From the NCBI GenBank assembly GCA_018268755.1, contig JAFDVW010000005.1, positions 52,136-98,113 on the forward strand: DNA of 45,978 nucleotides, in the 5' to 3' direction. The notes beneath the pieces were generated by a model. The model was not told where the DNA came from. It made no database searches and was given only the letters and a program-made list of their open reading frames with translations. The position numbers and the translations under genes are program-made. Positions 16,338 to 25,196 of the stretch are shown piece after piece. Position 1 is the first letter of the stretch. Every line of letters begins with the position of its first letter. The DNA is from Acidobacteriota bacterium (lineage in GTDB: Bacteria > Acidobacteriota > Terriglobia > Terriglobales > Acidobacteriaceae).

Positions 16338-16421
16338 TCGTTGGTCGTTGGTCGTTGGTCGTTAGCCCTTAGCCGTTAGTCGTTAGCCGTTAGTCGTTAG
16401 TCGTTAGCCGTTAGCCGTTAG
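16338..16421. repeat. Perfect-phase tandem array of twelve 7-bp units
   Basis: Twelve units of pattern YCSTTRG run without a phase break: four near TCGTTGG/TCGTTAG, then CCCTTAG, then alternating CCGTTAG and TCGTTAG. Low-copy relatives of the same unit occur in most other gaps of the window. The phase-perfect length suggests slippage-driven expansion. Confidence 0.9.
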
Positions 16422-16423
16422 CC

Positions 16424-16713
16424 AAACCTTAAATCGCTGAGGGCGCGGAGTATACAGAGAAGATCGAGAGAAAGAACTTATGTAGGGATAGCCGTCTTTA
16501 CGTGGCTTGAGTGGCAAAATCTTACAACGCAGAGAGCACTGAGGTAACGGAGAACGTTGAGCAAATCTTAATTCTCTGTTTTTCTCCGCGAAGCTCTCTG
16601 CGAACTCTGCGGTTTAAGATTTTTTAGATTGGGCGGTCGTCCCTACGTAGTTCGCACTCAATGGTCATGGCTTAGCTAACGGCTAACGGCCAAAATGCTA
16701 ACGGCAAGCTAAT
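16424..16713. repeat. Nested CGCAGAG-family palindrome with heptamer tail
   Basis: Begins with ACCTTAAATCGCTGAGGGCG. Inner arms at 16516-16534 and 16605-16623 pair at 17 of 19 positions, and outer arms near 16479-16496 (TGTAGGGATAGCCGTC) and 16632-16650 (GGCGGTCGTCCCTACG) pair as well. The tail (16673-16713) is an inverted heptamer array containing the stop codon of the methyltransferase gene. With the array at 16338-16421 it accounts for most of the 690-base gap; no gene is seen there. Confidence 0.75.
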
Positions 16714-17458
16714 AGATCGTGTATCCCGGCGCGGCGTTGCGCACGTCGGGCTTCGAGGCCATCAGCAACAGCGCCCCGGCACGCTTGAAGGCGCGCAGAT
16801 CTTCCAGACTGTGGAATGACTTGGTCACGTAGTCGTCGGGCGTGGGCGTGTCGTCGGGAATCTGCACCGCCTCGACATTTTCGAACGCGTGCCTCTGGAA
16901 CAGCTCGACATACTCCGCCGCCGAGCGCACGTGCACCGGCACTTTCAGCTTGTCCACCCACTGCAGCGAATACGGATTGTCCTTGTAGAGATTGATCAGA
17001 ATGAACAAACGTCCGCGCGGCGCCAGCACGCGAAATAATTCCGCCAGCGCGCGCTCCTGGTCCGGGTAGTAATAAAACGACTCCACGGAAAGGACTTTGT
17101 CGAAGAAGTTTTCTTCCCAGGGGATTTGCTGCGCCGATCCCCAGACGTAGAGAATATTGTCAAAGTCTTTCGAGGTCGCCCGCGCCAGCCGCACCATTTC
17201 ATCGGAGATGTCCAGCCCTACCACCTGCCCGAAACCTTCCGGGCCTTCTCCCACCAGGCGCGCCAAAAGCCGCGTGGCCCACCCCGAGCCACAGCCGAGA
17301 TCGAGCACGCGTTCGCCCGGACGCAGATCCATGCGGCGGATGGTTTTCTCGGTGATATCGAGATGGTGCTGCTGCATCTTGTCGCCTTCGCCGGCTTCCG
17401 CCCAGCGATTGAACTCCTGCTGCAGCTTTTCATCGGGGGTGAGGGGCTGGTCAGGCAT
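16709..17458 (-). CDS. Class I SAM-dependent methyltransferase
   Basis: 249 aa from the ATG at 17456-17458 (MPDQPLTPDEK); a longer frame upstream runs antisense to the zinc-ribbon gene and is rejected. SAM-binding motif I is VLDLGCGSGWATRLLARL (51-68), followed by VVGLDISDEMVRLA (motif II) and FFDKVLSVESFYYYPD (motif IV). The domain resembles UbiE/sterol-type small-molecule methyltransferases, but the acceptor cannot be read from sequence. Its last codon and TAG stop fall inside a heptamer repeat. TACAAT sits only 9 bases before the ATG, so a near-leaderless transcript is possible. Confidence 0.85.
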   Translation of the reverse strand: MPDQPLTPDEKLQQEFNRWAEAGEGDKMQQHHLDITEKTIRRMDLRPGERVLDLGCGSGWATRLLARLVGEGPEGFGQVVGLDISDEMVRLARATSKDFDNILYVWGSAQQIPWEENFFDKVLSVESFYYYPDQERALAELFRVLAPRGRLFILINLYKDNPYSLQWVDKLKVPVHVRSAAEYVELFQRHAFENVEAVQIPDDTPTPDDYVTKSFHSLEDLRAFKRAGALLLMASKPDVRNAAPGYTIY

Positions 17459-17608
17459 GGAAATATTGTAGCGCTGCACCCGGCCGCCCAGATCAGGACA
17501 TCTGGACCTACATATTTTCGTGCCCCCATACCCATTCGGGAATGGATTGTCGAGGGCGATGAGCCCGCCGCGACGGCGACGCAGCCTGTGTGCTACAGTT
17601 CCATCCTC

Positions 17609-17770
17609 ATGCTGGAACCGCAGGCGCAACCTGACCCGCAGCCACTTTTTTACTGTGCGCGCTGCGCCCGGGAGATCGCCGATCCCTTAACTTGCGGAGA
17701 CTGTGGCGCCATCATTTGCCGCACCTGCGGAACCCCATTAGAATCGCCCGACGAGCTTGGCATCGGATAA
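17609..17770 (+). CDS. Small zinc-ribbon protein, 53 aa
   Basis: Starts MLEPQAQPDPQPLFYCARCA and carries three CxxC pairs: C16-C19, C29-C32 and C37-C40 (CARC, CGDC, CRTC), followed by GTPLESPDELGIG. The spacing suits a zinc ribbon with one site plus an extra Cys pair. It ends 3 bases before the permease ATG, so the two are probably co-transcribed and translationally linked. No Shine-Dalgarno sequence is obvious. Function unknown; the Cys pattern in a compact reading frame argues that it is real despite its size. It is not annotated by length-based gene callers with a 60-codon floor. Confidence 0.65.
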   Translation: MLEPQAQPDPQPLFYCARCAREIADPLTCGDCGAIICRTCGTPLESPDELGIG

Positions 17771-17773
17771 TTC

Positions 17774-19201
17774 ATGGCCCCTGTGACCTCTTCTTCCCCG
17801 ACCTCGGAAACTTCGCAACCCACACTGGTACGCGGCCTCAGCTTGCTGGATTCCGTGCTGTTGCTGGCGGGTGGAATCATCGGCTCTTCGATTTTCCTGA
17901 CCGCGAAAGACATTGCCACGCCTTTGCCGCATCCCGTGCTGTTCCTGCTGGTGTGGGTGCTGGGCGGCCTGATCTCGCTTTTTGCCTGCGCCGCCTTCGC
18001 CGAGCTGGGCTCCATGTTCCCCGACTCCGGCGGACAGTATGTCTACCTGCGCGAAGCTTACGGAGACCTGGTGGCCTTTCTCTATGGCTGGATGTTGTTC
18101 TGGGTCTCGAACGGCGGCACCATTGCGGCCCTGTCGGTGGCTTCCGCCGCGTATCTGGGCTCGATCTTCCCTTTTGCCTCGCAGGAGCATGTGGTCTTTG
18201 TCGTCGCCGGAGTGGCGGTTTCGCGGGCCCACCTGGTGGCCCTGGTTTCCATTGCGCTGGTGACCTACATCAATGTGGCGGGAGTGCGCAAAGGCGCCAT
18301 CCTGCAAAATGCCGCTACCTGGGCCAAGTTCGTGGCCATGGCCGCCTTCGTGATCCTGGGATTCACCATCGGCAAGGGCGACTGGTCGCACTTCAGCGCG
18401 CAGGCCTCAGGCATCAGCGGCGGCCTCACCATGGGCCTCACGCCCGGGCAACTGCTCTCCGCCTTCGGCGTGGGCTTGATCGCCGTCTTCTGGGCCTATG
18501 ACGGATGGGTCTACATCACCTGGGTGGCGGGCGAAGTCAAGGAACCGCGCCGTAATGTGCCGCTGGCCATGCTGCTGGGCATTCTGCTGATTGGCGTCAT
18601 CTACATGGCGATGAATATGACCTATGTCTATGCCCTGCCGGTCACGGAGATCGCCAAGCACGACACCATCGCCAACGCGGCGGCGGTGGCGCTGTTTTCT
18701 CCCGGCGCGGCCACCTGGCTTTCGGCGCTGATCGCGCTCTCCTGCTTCGGCGCGATGGCGAGCTGTACCCTTTCCGGGGCCCGCGTCTACTACGCCATGG
18801 CGCGCGACGGCGCCTTCTTTCAGAGTATGGGAGAACTCCATCCCAAGTGGCGCACCCCGGCCTTCGCCTTGATTGGTCAGGGAATCTGGGGGGCCGTCCT
18901 GGCCCTGAGCGGCCGCTACGATCAGCTCTATACCTACGTGATGTTCATGATGGTGCTTTCCTACACCCTGACCGTATTGGGCATGTTTCTTCTGCGCTGG
19001 AAGCGGCCCGACGCGCCGCGTCCCTGCCGCTGCACTGGCTATCCCTGGCTGCCCGCAATTTATGTGCTGATCGGCGCGGCCTGGACCATCAACACCATCA
19101 TCACCCGGCCCACCGAAGCGCTGGCCGGGACGGGCATCGTATTGATCGGGGTGCCGGGCTATCTCTACTGGAAGCGGGCCGCCAAGAAGACTGCCAGCTA
19201 G
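17774..19201 (+). CDS. APC-superfamily amino acid permease
   Basis: 475 aa with about 12 transmembrane helices. The start of the core, LSLLDSVLLLAGGIIGSSIF, contains the GSSIF form of the unwound TM1 motif that binds the amino-acid backbone in APC transporters, and SGGQYVYLREAYGDLVAFLY in TM3 is typical of the LAT/SLC7-like branch. Likely a proton-coupled or exchange transporter of amino acids in the inner membrane. The substrate is not predictable. It follows the zinc-ribbon gene by 3 bases. Confidence 0.88.
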   Translation: MAPVTSSSPTSETSQPTLVRGLSLLDSVLLLAGGIIGSSIFLTAKDIATPLPHPVLFLLVWVLGGLISLFACAAFAELGSMFPDSGGQYVYLREAYGDLVAFLYGWMLFWVSNGGTIAALSVASAAYLGSIFPFASQEHVVFVVAGVAVSRAHLVALVSIALVTYINVAGVRKGAILQNAATWAKFVAMAAFVILGFTIGKGDWSHFSAQASGISGGLTMGLTPGQLLSAFGVGLIAVFWAYDGWVYITWVAGEVKEPRRNVPLAMLLGILLIGVIYMAMNMTYVYALPVTEIAKHDTIANAAAVALFSPGAATWLSALIALSCFGAMASCTLSGARVYYAMARDGAFFQSMGELHPKWRTPAFALIGQGIWGAVLALSGRYDQLYTYVMFMMVLSYTLTVLGMFLLRWKRPDAPRPCRCTGYPWLPAIYVLIGAAWTINTIITRPTEALAGTGIVLIGVPGYLYWKRAAKKTAS

Positions 19202-19276
19202 CGGCGTTGGCGCAAACATTCCTCCTTCTTTACAATCGATCCCTGCAAAGCGCTTACGCACACTGGAGCCGAAGCC

Positions 19277-20821
19277 ATGTCTGAACCTCTTCTGATCGCC
19301 AAAGGTGACGAACCTCTGTACCTGTTGCCCAACATGGCCAACCGCCATGGCTTGATCGCGGGCGCAACCGGCACCGGCAAGACGGTCACGCTGCAAGTCA
19401 TGGCGGAAGCTTTCAGCCGTATCGGCGTGCCGGTGTTTGCCGCCGACATCAAGGGCGATCTCTCCGGCATCAGCCAGGCGGGTAAGGACAATCCCAAACT
19501 TGCCGAGCGCGTGAAGACCCTGCAACTGGGGAACTTCGACTTCTCCGCTTGCCCGGTGACATTCTGGGACGTCTTCGGCGAGCAGGGCCATCCCGTGCGG
19601 GCCACGGTCTCGGAGATGGGGCCGCTTCTGTTCAGCCGCCTGCTGAACCTGAATGACACGCAATCCGGCGTGCTGACCCTGGTCTTCAAAATCGCCGACG
19701 ACAGCGGCATGTTGCTGCTCGACTTGAAAGACCTGCAGGCCATGCTGCAGCACGTGGGGGAAAACGCCAAGGAATACCAGACCCAGTACGGCAACATCTC
19801 TCCCGCCAGCGTCGGCACCATTCAGCGTGGCCTGCTGACGCTGGGACAACAGGGAGGAGACAAGTTTTTCGGCGAGCCCGCGCTCATCCTCGACGACCTG
19901 ATCCAGACCGACGGCAACGGCCGCGGCGTGATCAACCTTCTGGCCGCCGACAAGCTGATGACCTCGCCGCGTGTCTATGCGACCTTCCTGCTTTGGCTGA
20001 TGTCGGAACTCTTCGAGAAGCTTCCGGAAGTGGGCGACATGGACAAGCCCAAGCTGGTCTTTTTCTTTGACGAGGCCCACCTGCTGTTCAATGACCTGCC
20101 GCCCATGCTGGAAGAAAAAATCGAGCAGGTGGTGCGCCTCATCCGCTCGAAGGGCGTGGGCATTTACTTCGTCACCCAGAACCCTACCGACATTCCGCAG
20201 GTCATCCTGAGCCAGCTGGGCAATCGCGTACAACATGCGTTGCGGGCCTTCACTCCAATCGATCAAAAGGCAGTGCGAGCCGCCGCCCAGACCTTCCGGC
20301 CCAACCCCAAGCTCTCCGTGGAAAAGGTGATCACGGAACTGGGCGTGGGTGAAGGGTTGGTGTCTTTTCTGGATGACAAGGGCACGCCGGGAATGGTGGA
20401 GCGTGCGCTGGTCTGCCCGCCGCACAGCCAGATTGGGGCCATCACTCCGCAGCAACGGCAACAGCTCATACAGAACTCGGTGGTTGCCGGGGTCTATGAA
20501 AAGGCAGTAGACCGGGAATCGGCGTATGAAAAGCTGAAAGGGCGTGCGTCGTCTGCCCCGGCGGCATCGCCAAGGGCACAATCTCAGCCTGCTCCAGCGC
20601 AGGCCCCCTCCGGCCCTGCTTCTTCCAGCCCGTCCTGGTACGACACCATTTCCACCACGGTGGGCAACCTGGGGCTGGGCGGCTCCACGGGCCCGCGCGG
20701 GGGACGCCGCAACGACACTGTGGTGGACGCCATGGTCAAGAGCGCCGCCCGCTCCATCGGCAGTTCGGTGGGCCGGCAACTGATTCGCGGCGTCCTCGGC
20801 TCGCTGCTGAGCGGACGCTAA
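19277..20821 (+). CDS. HerA-like / DUF853 ATPase (YjgR type)
   Basis: 514 aa FtsK-HerA superfamily ATPase. Walker A GATGTGKT (29-36) and Walker [11 protein letters not shown] (about 259-268) are intact, with the sensor-like VTQNPTDIP and an arginine-rich [13 protein letters not shown] segment. This is the YjgR/DUF853 group, which lacks the N-terminal HAS barrel of archaeal HerA. A Pro/Ala/Ser-rich linker (about 415-455) leads to a C-terminal segment ending [22 protein letters not shown] lies 9 bases before the ATG. No NurA nuclease gene is adjacent. Cellular role is unknown; DNA translocation is inferred from the family. Confidence 0.88.
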   Translation: MSEPLLIAKGDEPLYLLPNMANRHGLIAGATGTGKTVTLQVMAEAFSRIGVPVFAADIKGDLSGISQAGKDNPKLAERVKTLQLGNFDFSACPVTFWDVFGEQGHPVRATVSEMGPLLFSRLLNLNDTQSGVLTLVFKIADDSGMLLLDLKDLQAMLQHVGENAKEYQTQYGNISPASVGTIQRGLLTLGQQGGDKFFGEPALILDDLIQTDGNGRGVINLLAADKLMTSPRVYATFLLWLMSELFEKLPEVGDMDKPKLVFFFDEAHLLFNDLPPMLEEKIEQVVRLIRSKGVGIYFVTQNPTDIPQVILSQLGNRVQHALRAFTPIDQKAVRAAAQTFRPNPKLSVEKVITELGVGEGLVSFLDDKGTPGMVERALVCPPHSQIGAITPQQRQQLIQNSVVAGVYEKAVDRESAYEKLKGRASSAPAASPRAQSQPAPAQAPSGPASSSPSWYDTISTTVGNLGLGGSTGPRGGRRNDTVVDAMVKSAARSIGSSVGRQLIRGVLGSLLSGR

Positions 20822-20826
20822 GCTTC

Positions 20827-21537
20827 ATGCCCATCGCGCAAAATATCGTCCGCATTCAGGGACAGATTCACCAAGCCGCCCGCCGCGCGGGACGTATGCC
20901 GGCGTCGGTCGCGCTCATGGCCGTCAGCAAGACCTTCCCTGCCGAAGCCATTCGCGAGGCCTACGCCGCCGGCATACGGGTGTTTGGCGAAAGCCGCATT
21001 CAGGAATTTTCCGGGAAAGCCGGGGCCCTGGATTTGCCCGGCGTGCAATGGCACATGATCGGCCACCTGCAATCCAATAAAGCCGGGAAAGCCGTGGAGC
21101 TGTTCTCGGCGGTCGACTCGCTCGACTCGCTGCGGCTGGCGGAAAGACTGAACGCCGCCGCGCAATCGCTGCAAAAGAAGCTCACCGTGCTGCTGGAAAT
21201 CAATGTGGGTGGCGAGGCCGCCAAGAGCGGCTTATCCGCGGAATCACAGGGGCTGGAAGATATCCTGCTGGCTGCTCCGCGATTGGCCAACCTGGAAATC
21301 TGCGGATTGATGACGGTGCCTCCCTACACCGAAGATCCCCAAGGGGCGCGGCCCTACTTCCGCAAATTGCGGGAGCAACGAGATGCCATTGCGGCGCGAA
21401 AGTTGCCGGCCATAAGGATGGACGTGCTCTCTATGGGCATGTCGCACGATTTTGAGGTAGCGATTGAGGAAGGTTCCACCTGCGTGCGGGTAGGGACGGC
21501 GATTTTCGGGGCAAGAGACCTAACAGCAAAACCTTAA
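20827..21537 (+). CDS. yggS: YggS-family pyridoxal-phosphate homeostasis protein
   Basis: 236 aa alanine-racemase-like barrel without enzymatic activity, binding PLP and buffering its supply. The PLP lysine is K35 in MAVSKTFP, and the family signature LSMGMSHDFEVAIEEGSTCV followed by RVGTAIFG is present near the C-terminus. It starts 5 bases after the HerA-like gene. The last residues (LTAKP) and the TAA stop are encoded by the first bases of a CGCAGAG-family repeat (ACCTTAAACCG), so the C-terminal tail has been set by the repeat. Confidence 0.94.
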   Translation: MPIAQNIVRIQGQIHQAARRAGRMPASVALMAVSKTFPAEAIREAYAAGIRVFGESRIQEFSGKAGALDLPGVQWHMIGHLQSNKAGKAVELFSAVDSLDSLRLAERLNAAAQSLQKKLTVLLEINVGGEAAKSGLSAESQGLEDILLAAPRLANLEICGLMTVPPYTEDPQGARPYFRKLREQRDAIAARKLPAIRMDVLSMGMSHDFEVAIEEGSTCVRVGTAIFGARDLTAKP

Positions 21538-21865
21538 ACCGCAGAGAGCGCAAAGAAAAACGAGTTCGCAGAGAAAACAATCGGGCGCCAGTAATTTTGC
21601 ATTTTATCTACTATCGATTTCAGCGAACTGTGCGGAACCTCCGTGGTCTCTGCGATTAAGGCTTTCTGTGATTGCGAAAAACCTTAAACCGCGGAGAGTA
21701 CAGAGAACACAGCGAAAGCTGCAGGAAAATAAACATGGACCATGTAGGGACAGCCGCCCCTTCGACGATGCGCAGGGCAAGCCCCCGGTTGTTCAGCCGA
21801 GCGCAGTTCGACAAAGGGCCCTATGTTTATTCTGTGAAACTCCGTGCCCTCGGTGGTGAAAACCT
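21527..21865. repeat. Two tandem CGCAGAG-family palindromes
   Basis: The first copy spans about 21527-21669: left arm AAAACCTTAAACCGCAGAGA, right arm CTCTGCGATTAAGGCTTT. The second spans about 21679-21865: left arm AAAACCTTAAACCGCGGAGA, right arm AACTCCGTGCCCTCGGTGG then TGAAAACC. The second encloses a TGTAGGGACAGCCGCC segment also found at 16481. Together they fill the 328-base gap between yggS and the DUF167 gene; no other feature is seen. The GGTGG that serves as ribosome-binding site of the downstream gene is the end of the repeat. Confidence 0.8.
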
Positions 21866-22159
21866 ATGATCCCAGTCCACGACACGCCCGCCGGGGCCAC
21901 CTTCGCCGTCAAAGTCCATCCCCGGGCCAAGAAGAACGCGATTACCGGCGAAGTGGGCGATGCCCTGAAGGTAGCGCTGAGCGCGCCGCCGGTCGACGGC
22001 AAGGCCAACGCGGCCTGCATCGAGTTCTTCGCAAATCTTTTGAAGGCCCCGCGTTCCTCCGTTACCATAGCCTCCGGACAAAGCAGCCGGAATAAAGTCG
22101 TCCGCGTGGCCGGGATCGCGGCGGAAGCGCTGCGCAAACGATTGGGCGAAATTGTGTAG
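21866..22159 (+). CDS. yggU: DUF167 (YggU) family protein
   Basis: 97 aa small alpha/beta protein. It contains FAVKVHPRAKKNAITGEVGD and the signature LSAPPVDGKANAACIEFFAN (about 40-59), then SVTIASGQSSRNKVVRVAG, matching DUF167 along its length. Function is not established. It often sits near yggS, as here. The ribosome-binding GGTGG and spacer before the ATG are supplied by the preceding repeat element. Confidence 0.9.
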   Translation: MIPVHDTPAGATFAVKVHPRAKKNAITGEVGDALKVALSAPPVDGKANAACIEFFANLLKAPRSSVTIASGQSSRNKVVRVAGIAAEALRKRLGEIV

Positions 22160-22188
22160 ACAAGAGTCCAGCTGTCTCAGGAGCACAC

Positions 22189-23460
22189 TTGACCTTCTCC
22201 GAACGACTGCATGAGATCCGCACCGGCTTTGAGCGGCCCTTCTGGGTCGCCAACATCAGCGAATTGTTCGAGCGGCTCTCCTACTATGCCGCCTTCGCTT
22301 CCCTGGCCCGCTACCTGAATGAAACCTTGAACTTCGGCACCGAGCGGGCCAGCAGCCTGACCGGGCTCTTCGGCGGGCTGGTGTGGTTTCTGGCCGCATT
22401 TGGCGGGGCCCTGGCGGACCGCATGGGGTTTCGCCGCTCGCTCTCACTGGCCTACCTGATCCTGAGTTGTTCCTATTTCCTGTTGGGCTCGATCGGCGCG
22501 CCGTGGCTGGCCCCGGTGCGTGATGCCGTGCCGCTGGTCGTGCTGGTAACGTTTGTGCTCATGCTGCCTGCCCTGGGCGTGGCGCTGGTCAAGCCCTGCG
22601 TGGTCGGAACCACGGCCCGGGCTTCCAAGGAAAGCGTCCGCTCCATCGGCTATTCGATTTACTACACGCTGGTGAATGTAGGCGGAGCGCTGGGACCGCT
22701 GCTGGCATCCTGGATCCGTCCGCACATGAGCGTGGAAAATGTCTTTCGCATGGCGGCGCTGAGTGTCTTCCTCATGTTTTTTGCGGTGTTGTTCCTGTTC
22801 AAGGAACCCCGCCGCACGGACGAAATTGCCACCACCAGCCTGGGGCAGGCGGCCAAGAACTTCCTGACCGTCGTTTCCAACCCGCGCTTCATGCTTTTCC
22901 TGATCATTTTTTCCGGGTACTACATCGTCTTCTGGCAACAATTCATCATTCTGCCCATCTACATTCACGATTACATCAATCCCCATGCCAACACGGAACG
23001 CATTCTGGCGACGGATTCATTGGTGGTCATCGCGCTGCAATTGGTGGTGACCCTCGCCATCCAGAAGATGTCGTCGCTGAAGGCCATCACCCTGGGCACG
23101 CTGATCTCCGGGCTGGCCTGGATCATTCTGGCGCTCCAACCCTCCGTCCTGATGGCGGTGGTGGCCATCGCGTTCGTGGCCATCGGCGAGATTACGCAGC
23201 AGCCCCGCTACTACGAATACATCTCCCGCCTGGCCCCTCCCGGACAGCAGGGTACGTATATGGGATTTGCCTTTTTGCCCATCGGGATCGGCTCCCTGGT
23301 GGCGGGCTGGCTGGGGGGGAAGTTGATGCGTCATTTCGGTGAGGTGATGCACCAGCCGGCGCTGGTCTGGTGGGCCGTGGCCGGCATTGGCGTGCTGACC
23401 GCGGGACTGCTGTGGTTGTATGACCGCTTTTTGAAGGTGGAGGCCATGCCGCAGCCGTAA
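22189..23460 (+). CDS. POT/MFS-type transporter
   Basis: 423 aa with about 12 membrane helices. The N-terminus RPFWVANISELFERLSYYAA carries the E-x-F-E-R-x-S-Y-Y pattern (ExxER-type) of proton-dependent oligopeptide transporters, whose Glu/Arg residues couple proton movement. The MFS loop GGALADRMGFRRSLSLAYL is also present. Start is TTG at 22189, with CAGGAG 7 bases upstream. Substrate (peptides or other small solutes) is unknown. It ends with GCTGCGCA/TGCGCAGC stem-loop arms 27 bases beyond the stop. Confidence 0.82.
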   Translation: MTFSERLHEIRTGFERPFWVANISELFERLSYYAAFASLARYLNETLNFGTERASSLTGLFGGLVWFLAAFGGALADRMGFRRSLSLAYLILSCSYFLLGSIGAPWLAPVRDAVPLVVLVTFVLMLPALGVALVKPCVVGTTARASKESVRSIGYSIYYTLVNVGGALGPLLASWIRPHMSVENVFRMAALSVFLMFFAVLFLFKEPRRTDEIATTSLGQAAKNFLTVVSNPRFMLFLIIFSGYYIVFWQQFIILPIYIHDYINPHANTERILATDSLVVIALQLVVTLAIQKMSSLKAITLGTLISGLAWIILALQPSVLMAVVAIAFVAIGEITQQPRYYEYISRLAPPGQQGTYMGFAFLPIGIGSLVAGWLGGKLMRHFGEVMHQPALVWWAVAGIGVLTAGLLWLYDRFLKVEAMPQP

Positions 23461-23486
23461 GGCCAATTAGAAAATATTCATCCTAA

Positions 23487-23516
23487 GCTGCGCATTCCTT
23501 CGGTCCGGTGCGCAGC
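23487..23516. terminator. Stem-loop after the transporter gene
   Basis: Perfect 8-bp arms GCTGCGCA and TGCGCAGC with a 14-base loop. No U-run follows, so it may stabilise the 3' end or be a factor-dependent terminator. The remainder of the 143-base gap is unremarkable. Confidence 0.4.
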
Positions 23517-23604
23517 CTGAAGCACGTCTTCCCGGCCATGCCTGGAGGATTGCAGATGATGGCTGCCCAAAATTGCTTCCCTTGTTTACAATAGGCAATT
23601 GCCC

Positions 23605-24771
23605 ATGGAACTCGCCGCCATTCAGTCCGCTCTGCGCGACCGCAACATCGATGCGTGGCTGTTTTATGACCACCATCACCGCGATCCCATCGCCTATCGT
23701 GTGCTGGGCCTGCCCAAGGACAGCATGGTTTCCCGCCGCTGGTTTTATCTGGTTCCTGCGGAAGGCGATCCTATCAAGCTGGTCCACAAAATCGAGCCTG
23801 GACATCTGGACACGCTTCCCGGAATCAAGCGTTTGTATGCGGGATGGCAGGAGCTGTTCGCCCAAGTCAAGCTGATGCTTTCCAATCACCGCGACATCGC
23901 GATGCAGTACTCGCCCAACAATCTGGTGTTTTATGTCTCGCTGGTGGATGGCGGGACCATCGATCTGATTCGCGGTCTGGGCAAGAACGTGATCAGTTCG
24001 GGCGACCTGGTGGCGCAATTTGAGGCGACCTGGACGGAAGAACAGGTCCAGTCGCACTATGCGGCCCGCGATGCCATCGATGCCATTACCGCGGCCGCGT
24101 TCCAGGAAGTCGGCCACCGTGTCCGCCACGGCGGCATCAGCGAGCGCCAGCTGCAGGACTGGTTCCTGGAGGCCTTTCGCCGCGAGAACATCGAGACGGA
24201 AGATCCCCCCATCGTGGCGGTCAACGCCCATGCCGGCAATCCTCATTTTGAAACCCGTGCCGCCGATCCCACCCCCATCACGGATGGCTCCCTGCTTCTG
24301 CTCGATGTGTGGGGCAAGAAGAACACGCCCAATGCCGTGTACTACGACATCACCTGGGTGGGCTTTGTGGGCAAGGCCCCGTCGGAAAAGATCCGCGAGG
24401 TCTTTGAGATTGTGCGCGGCGCGCGCGATGTGGGCATCAAAACCGTGCAGGACGCGGTGGCCGCCTTCCGTCCGATTGCCGGCTGGGAAGTCGACCGCGC
24501 GGTGCGGGGACACATCAAGAAAGCGGGATACGGAGATTACTTCATTCATCGCACCGGCCATTCCATCGGCATGGAAGTACATGCCAATGGGGCCAACATG
24601 GACGACCTGGAAATCCACGATGAGCGCCAGATCCTGCCCAATTCGTGTTTCTCCATCGAGCCGGGCATCTATTTGCCGGAATTCGGCGTCCGATCGGAAA
24701 TCAACATGCTGGTCCGGCAAAATGCCGCCGAAGTCACAGGCAGAATCCAACGCGAGATCGTGATCATCTGA
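23605..24771 (+). CDS. M24B-family Xaa-Pro-type aminopeptidase
   Basis: 388 aa from the ATG at 23605 (MELAAIQSALRDRNIDAWLF); a TTG two codons earlier is a less likely alternative. The creatinase-like N-terminal domain (1-150) precedes the pita-bread catalytic domain. All five metal ligands can be seen: Asp in LLLLDVWGK, Asp in YYDITWVG, His in HRTGHSIGMEVH, Glu in SIEPGIYLP and Glu in VRSEINMLV. Cleaves N-terminal residues before proline, presumably in the cytoplasm. Its TGA stop overlaps the next ATG (TGATG). Confidence 0.92.
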   Translation: MELAAIQSALRDRNIDAWLFYDHHHRDPIAYRVLGLPKDSMVSRRWFYLVPAEGDPIKLVHKIEPGHLDTLPGIKRLYAGWQELFAQVKLMLSNHRDIAMQYSPNNLVFYVSLVDGGTIDLIRGLGKNVISSGDLVAQFEATWTEEQVQSHYAARDAIDAITAAAFQEVGHRVRHGGISERQLQDWFLEAFRRENIETEDPPIVAVNAHAGNPHFETRAADPTPITDGSLLLLDVWGKKNTPNAVYYDITWVGFVGKAPSEKIREVFEIVRGARDVGIKTVQDAVAAFRPIAGWEVDRAVRGHIKKAGYGDYFIHRTGHSIGMEVHANGANMDDLEIHDERQILPNSCFSIEPGIYLPEFGVRSEINMLVRQNAAEVTGRIQREIVII

Positions 24772-25196
24772 TGGCCAATTCCTCGCCGAACAAACAGAAG
24801 CCGGAGTCCTCTACCCCGGCCCCACCCCTCACGCCCCTGACCATCGCCGTGCCCCTGGTGGCCTGGCTGGTGCCCGGAGCCGGCCATCTGATCCAGAAAA
24901 AGTGGGTACGCGGGGGCCTGATTCTGCTCTCCGTCTCCGCCATGTTTCTGCTGGGGTTGTCCATGCAGGGCCGGATTTATCAGCTCAATGGCGGCGATAT
25001 TCTGGACATGCTGGGCTTTGTGGGCGACCTGGGGGCAGGGGGCCTTTATTTGGGGGTTCGCCTGCTGGACGCGGGCAACAGCGCAATTTCGAACGCCACC
25101 GCCGACTACGGCAAAGTTTTCATGATTGTCGCCGGCCTGCTGAACTTCATGTGCGTCGCTGACGCCTATCACATCGCGATTGGAAAAAAACCATGA
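24771..25196 (+). CDS. Small membrane protein, DUF6677-like
   Basis: 141 aa. A Ser/Pro-rich hydrophilic start (about 1-23) precedes three hydrophobic stretches: PLTIAVPLVAWLVPGAGHLI (about 24-43), GGLILLSVSAMFLLGLSMQG (about 50-69) and VFMIVAGLLNFMCVADAYHI near the C-terminus. The PGAGHLIQKKWVRGGLILL segment resembles TM2-like and DUF6677 proteins of Acidobacteriota; the family name is from memory. Its start overlaps the peptidase stop by one base and its end overlaps the next gene by 4, so the three genes are translationally coupled. Function unknown. Confidence 0.7.
   Translation: MANSSPNKQKPESSTPAPPLTPLTIAVPLVAWLVPGAGHLIQKKWVRGGLILLSVSAMFLLGLSMQGRIYQLNGGDILDMLGFVGDLGAGGLYLGVRLLDAGNSAISNATADYGKVFMIVAGLLNFMCVADAYHIAIGKKP

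Noticed and set aside
16338..16421. Heptamer array considered as a CRISPR array
   Set aside because: Units are 7 bp with no spacers, and no cas genes are present.
18407..20779. A 790-codon open frame on the minus strand opposite the permease and HerA-like genes
   Set aside because: It is rich in His, Gly, Arg and Gln with no domain motif and mirrors two genes with clear motifs and good starts; long antisense frames are common in GC-rich DNA.
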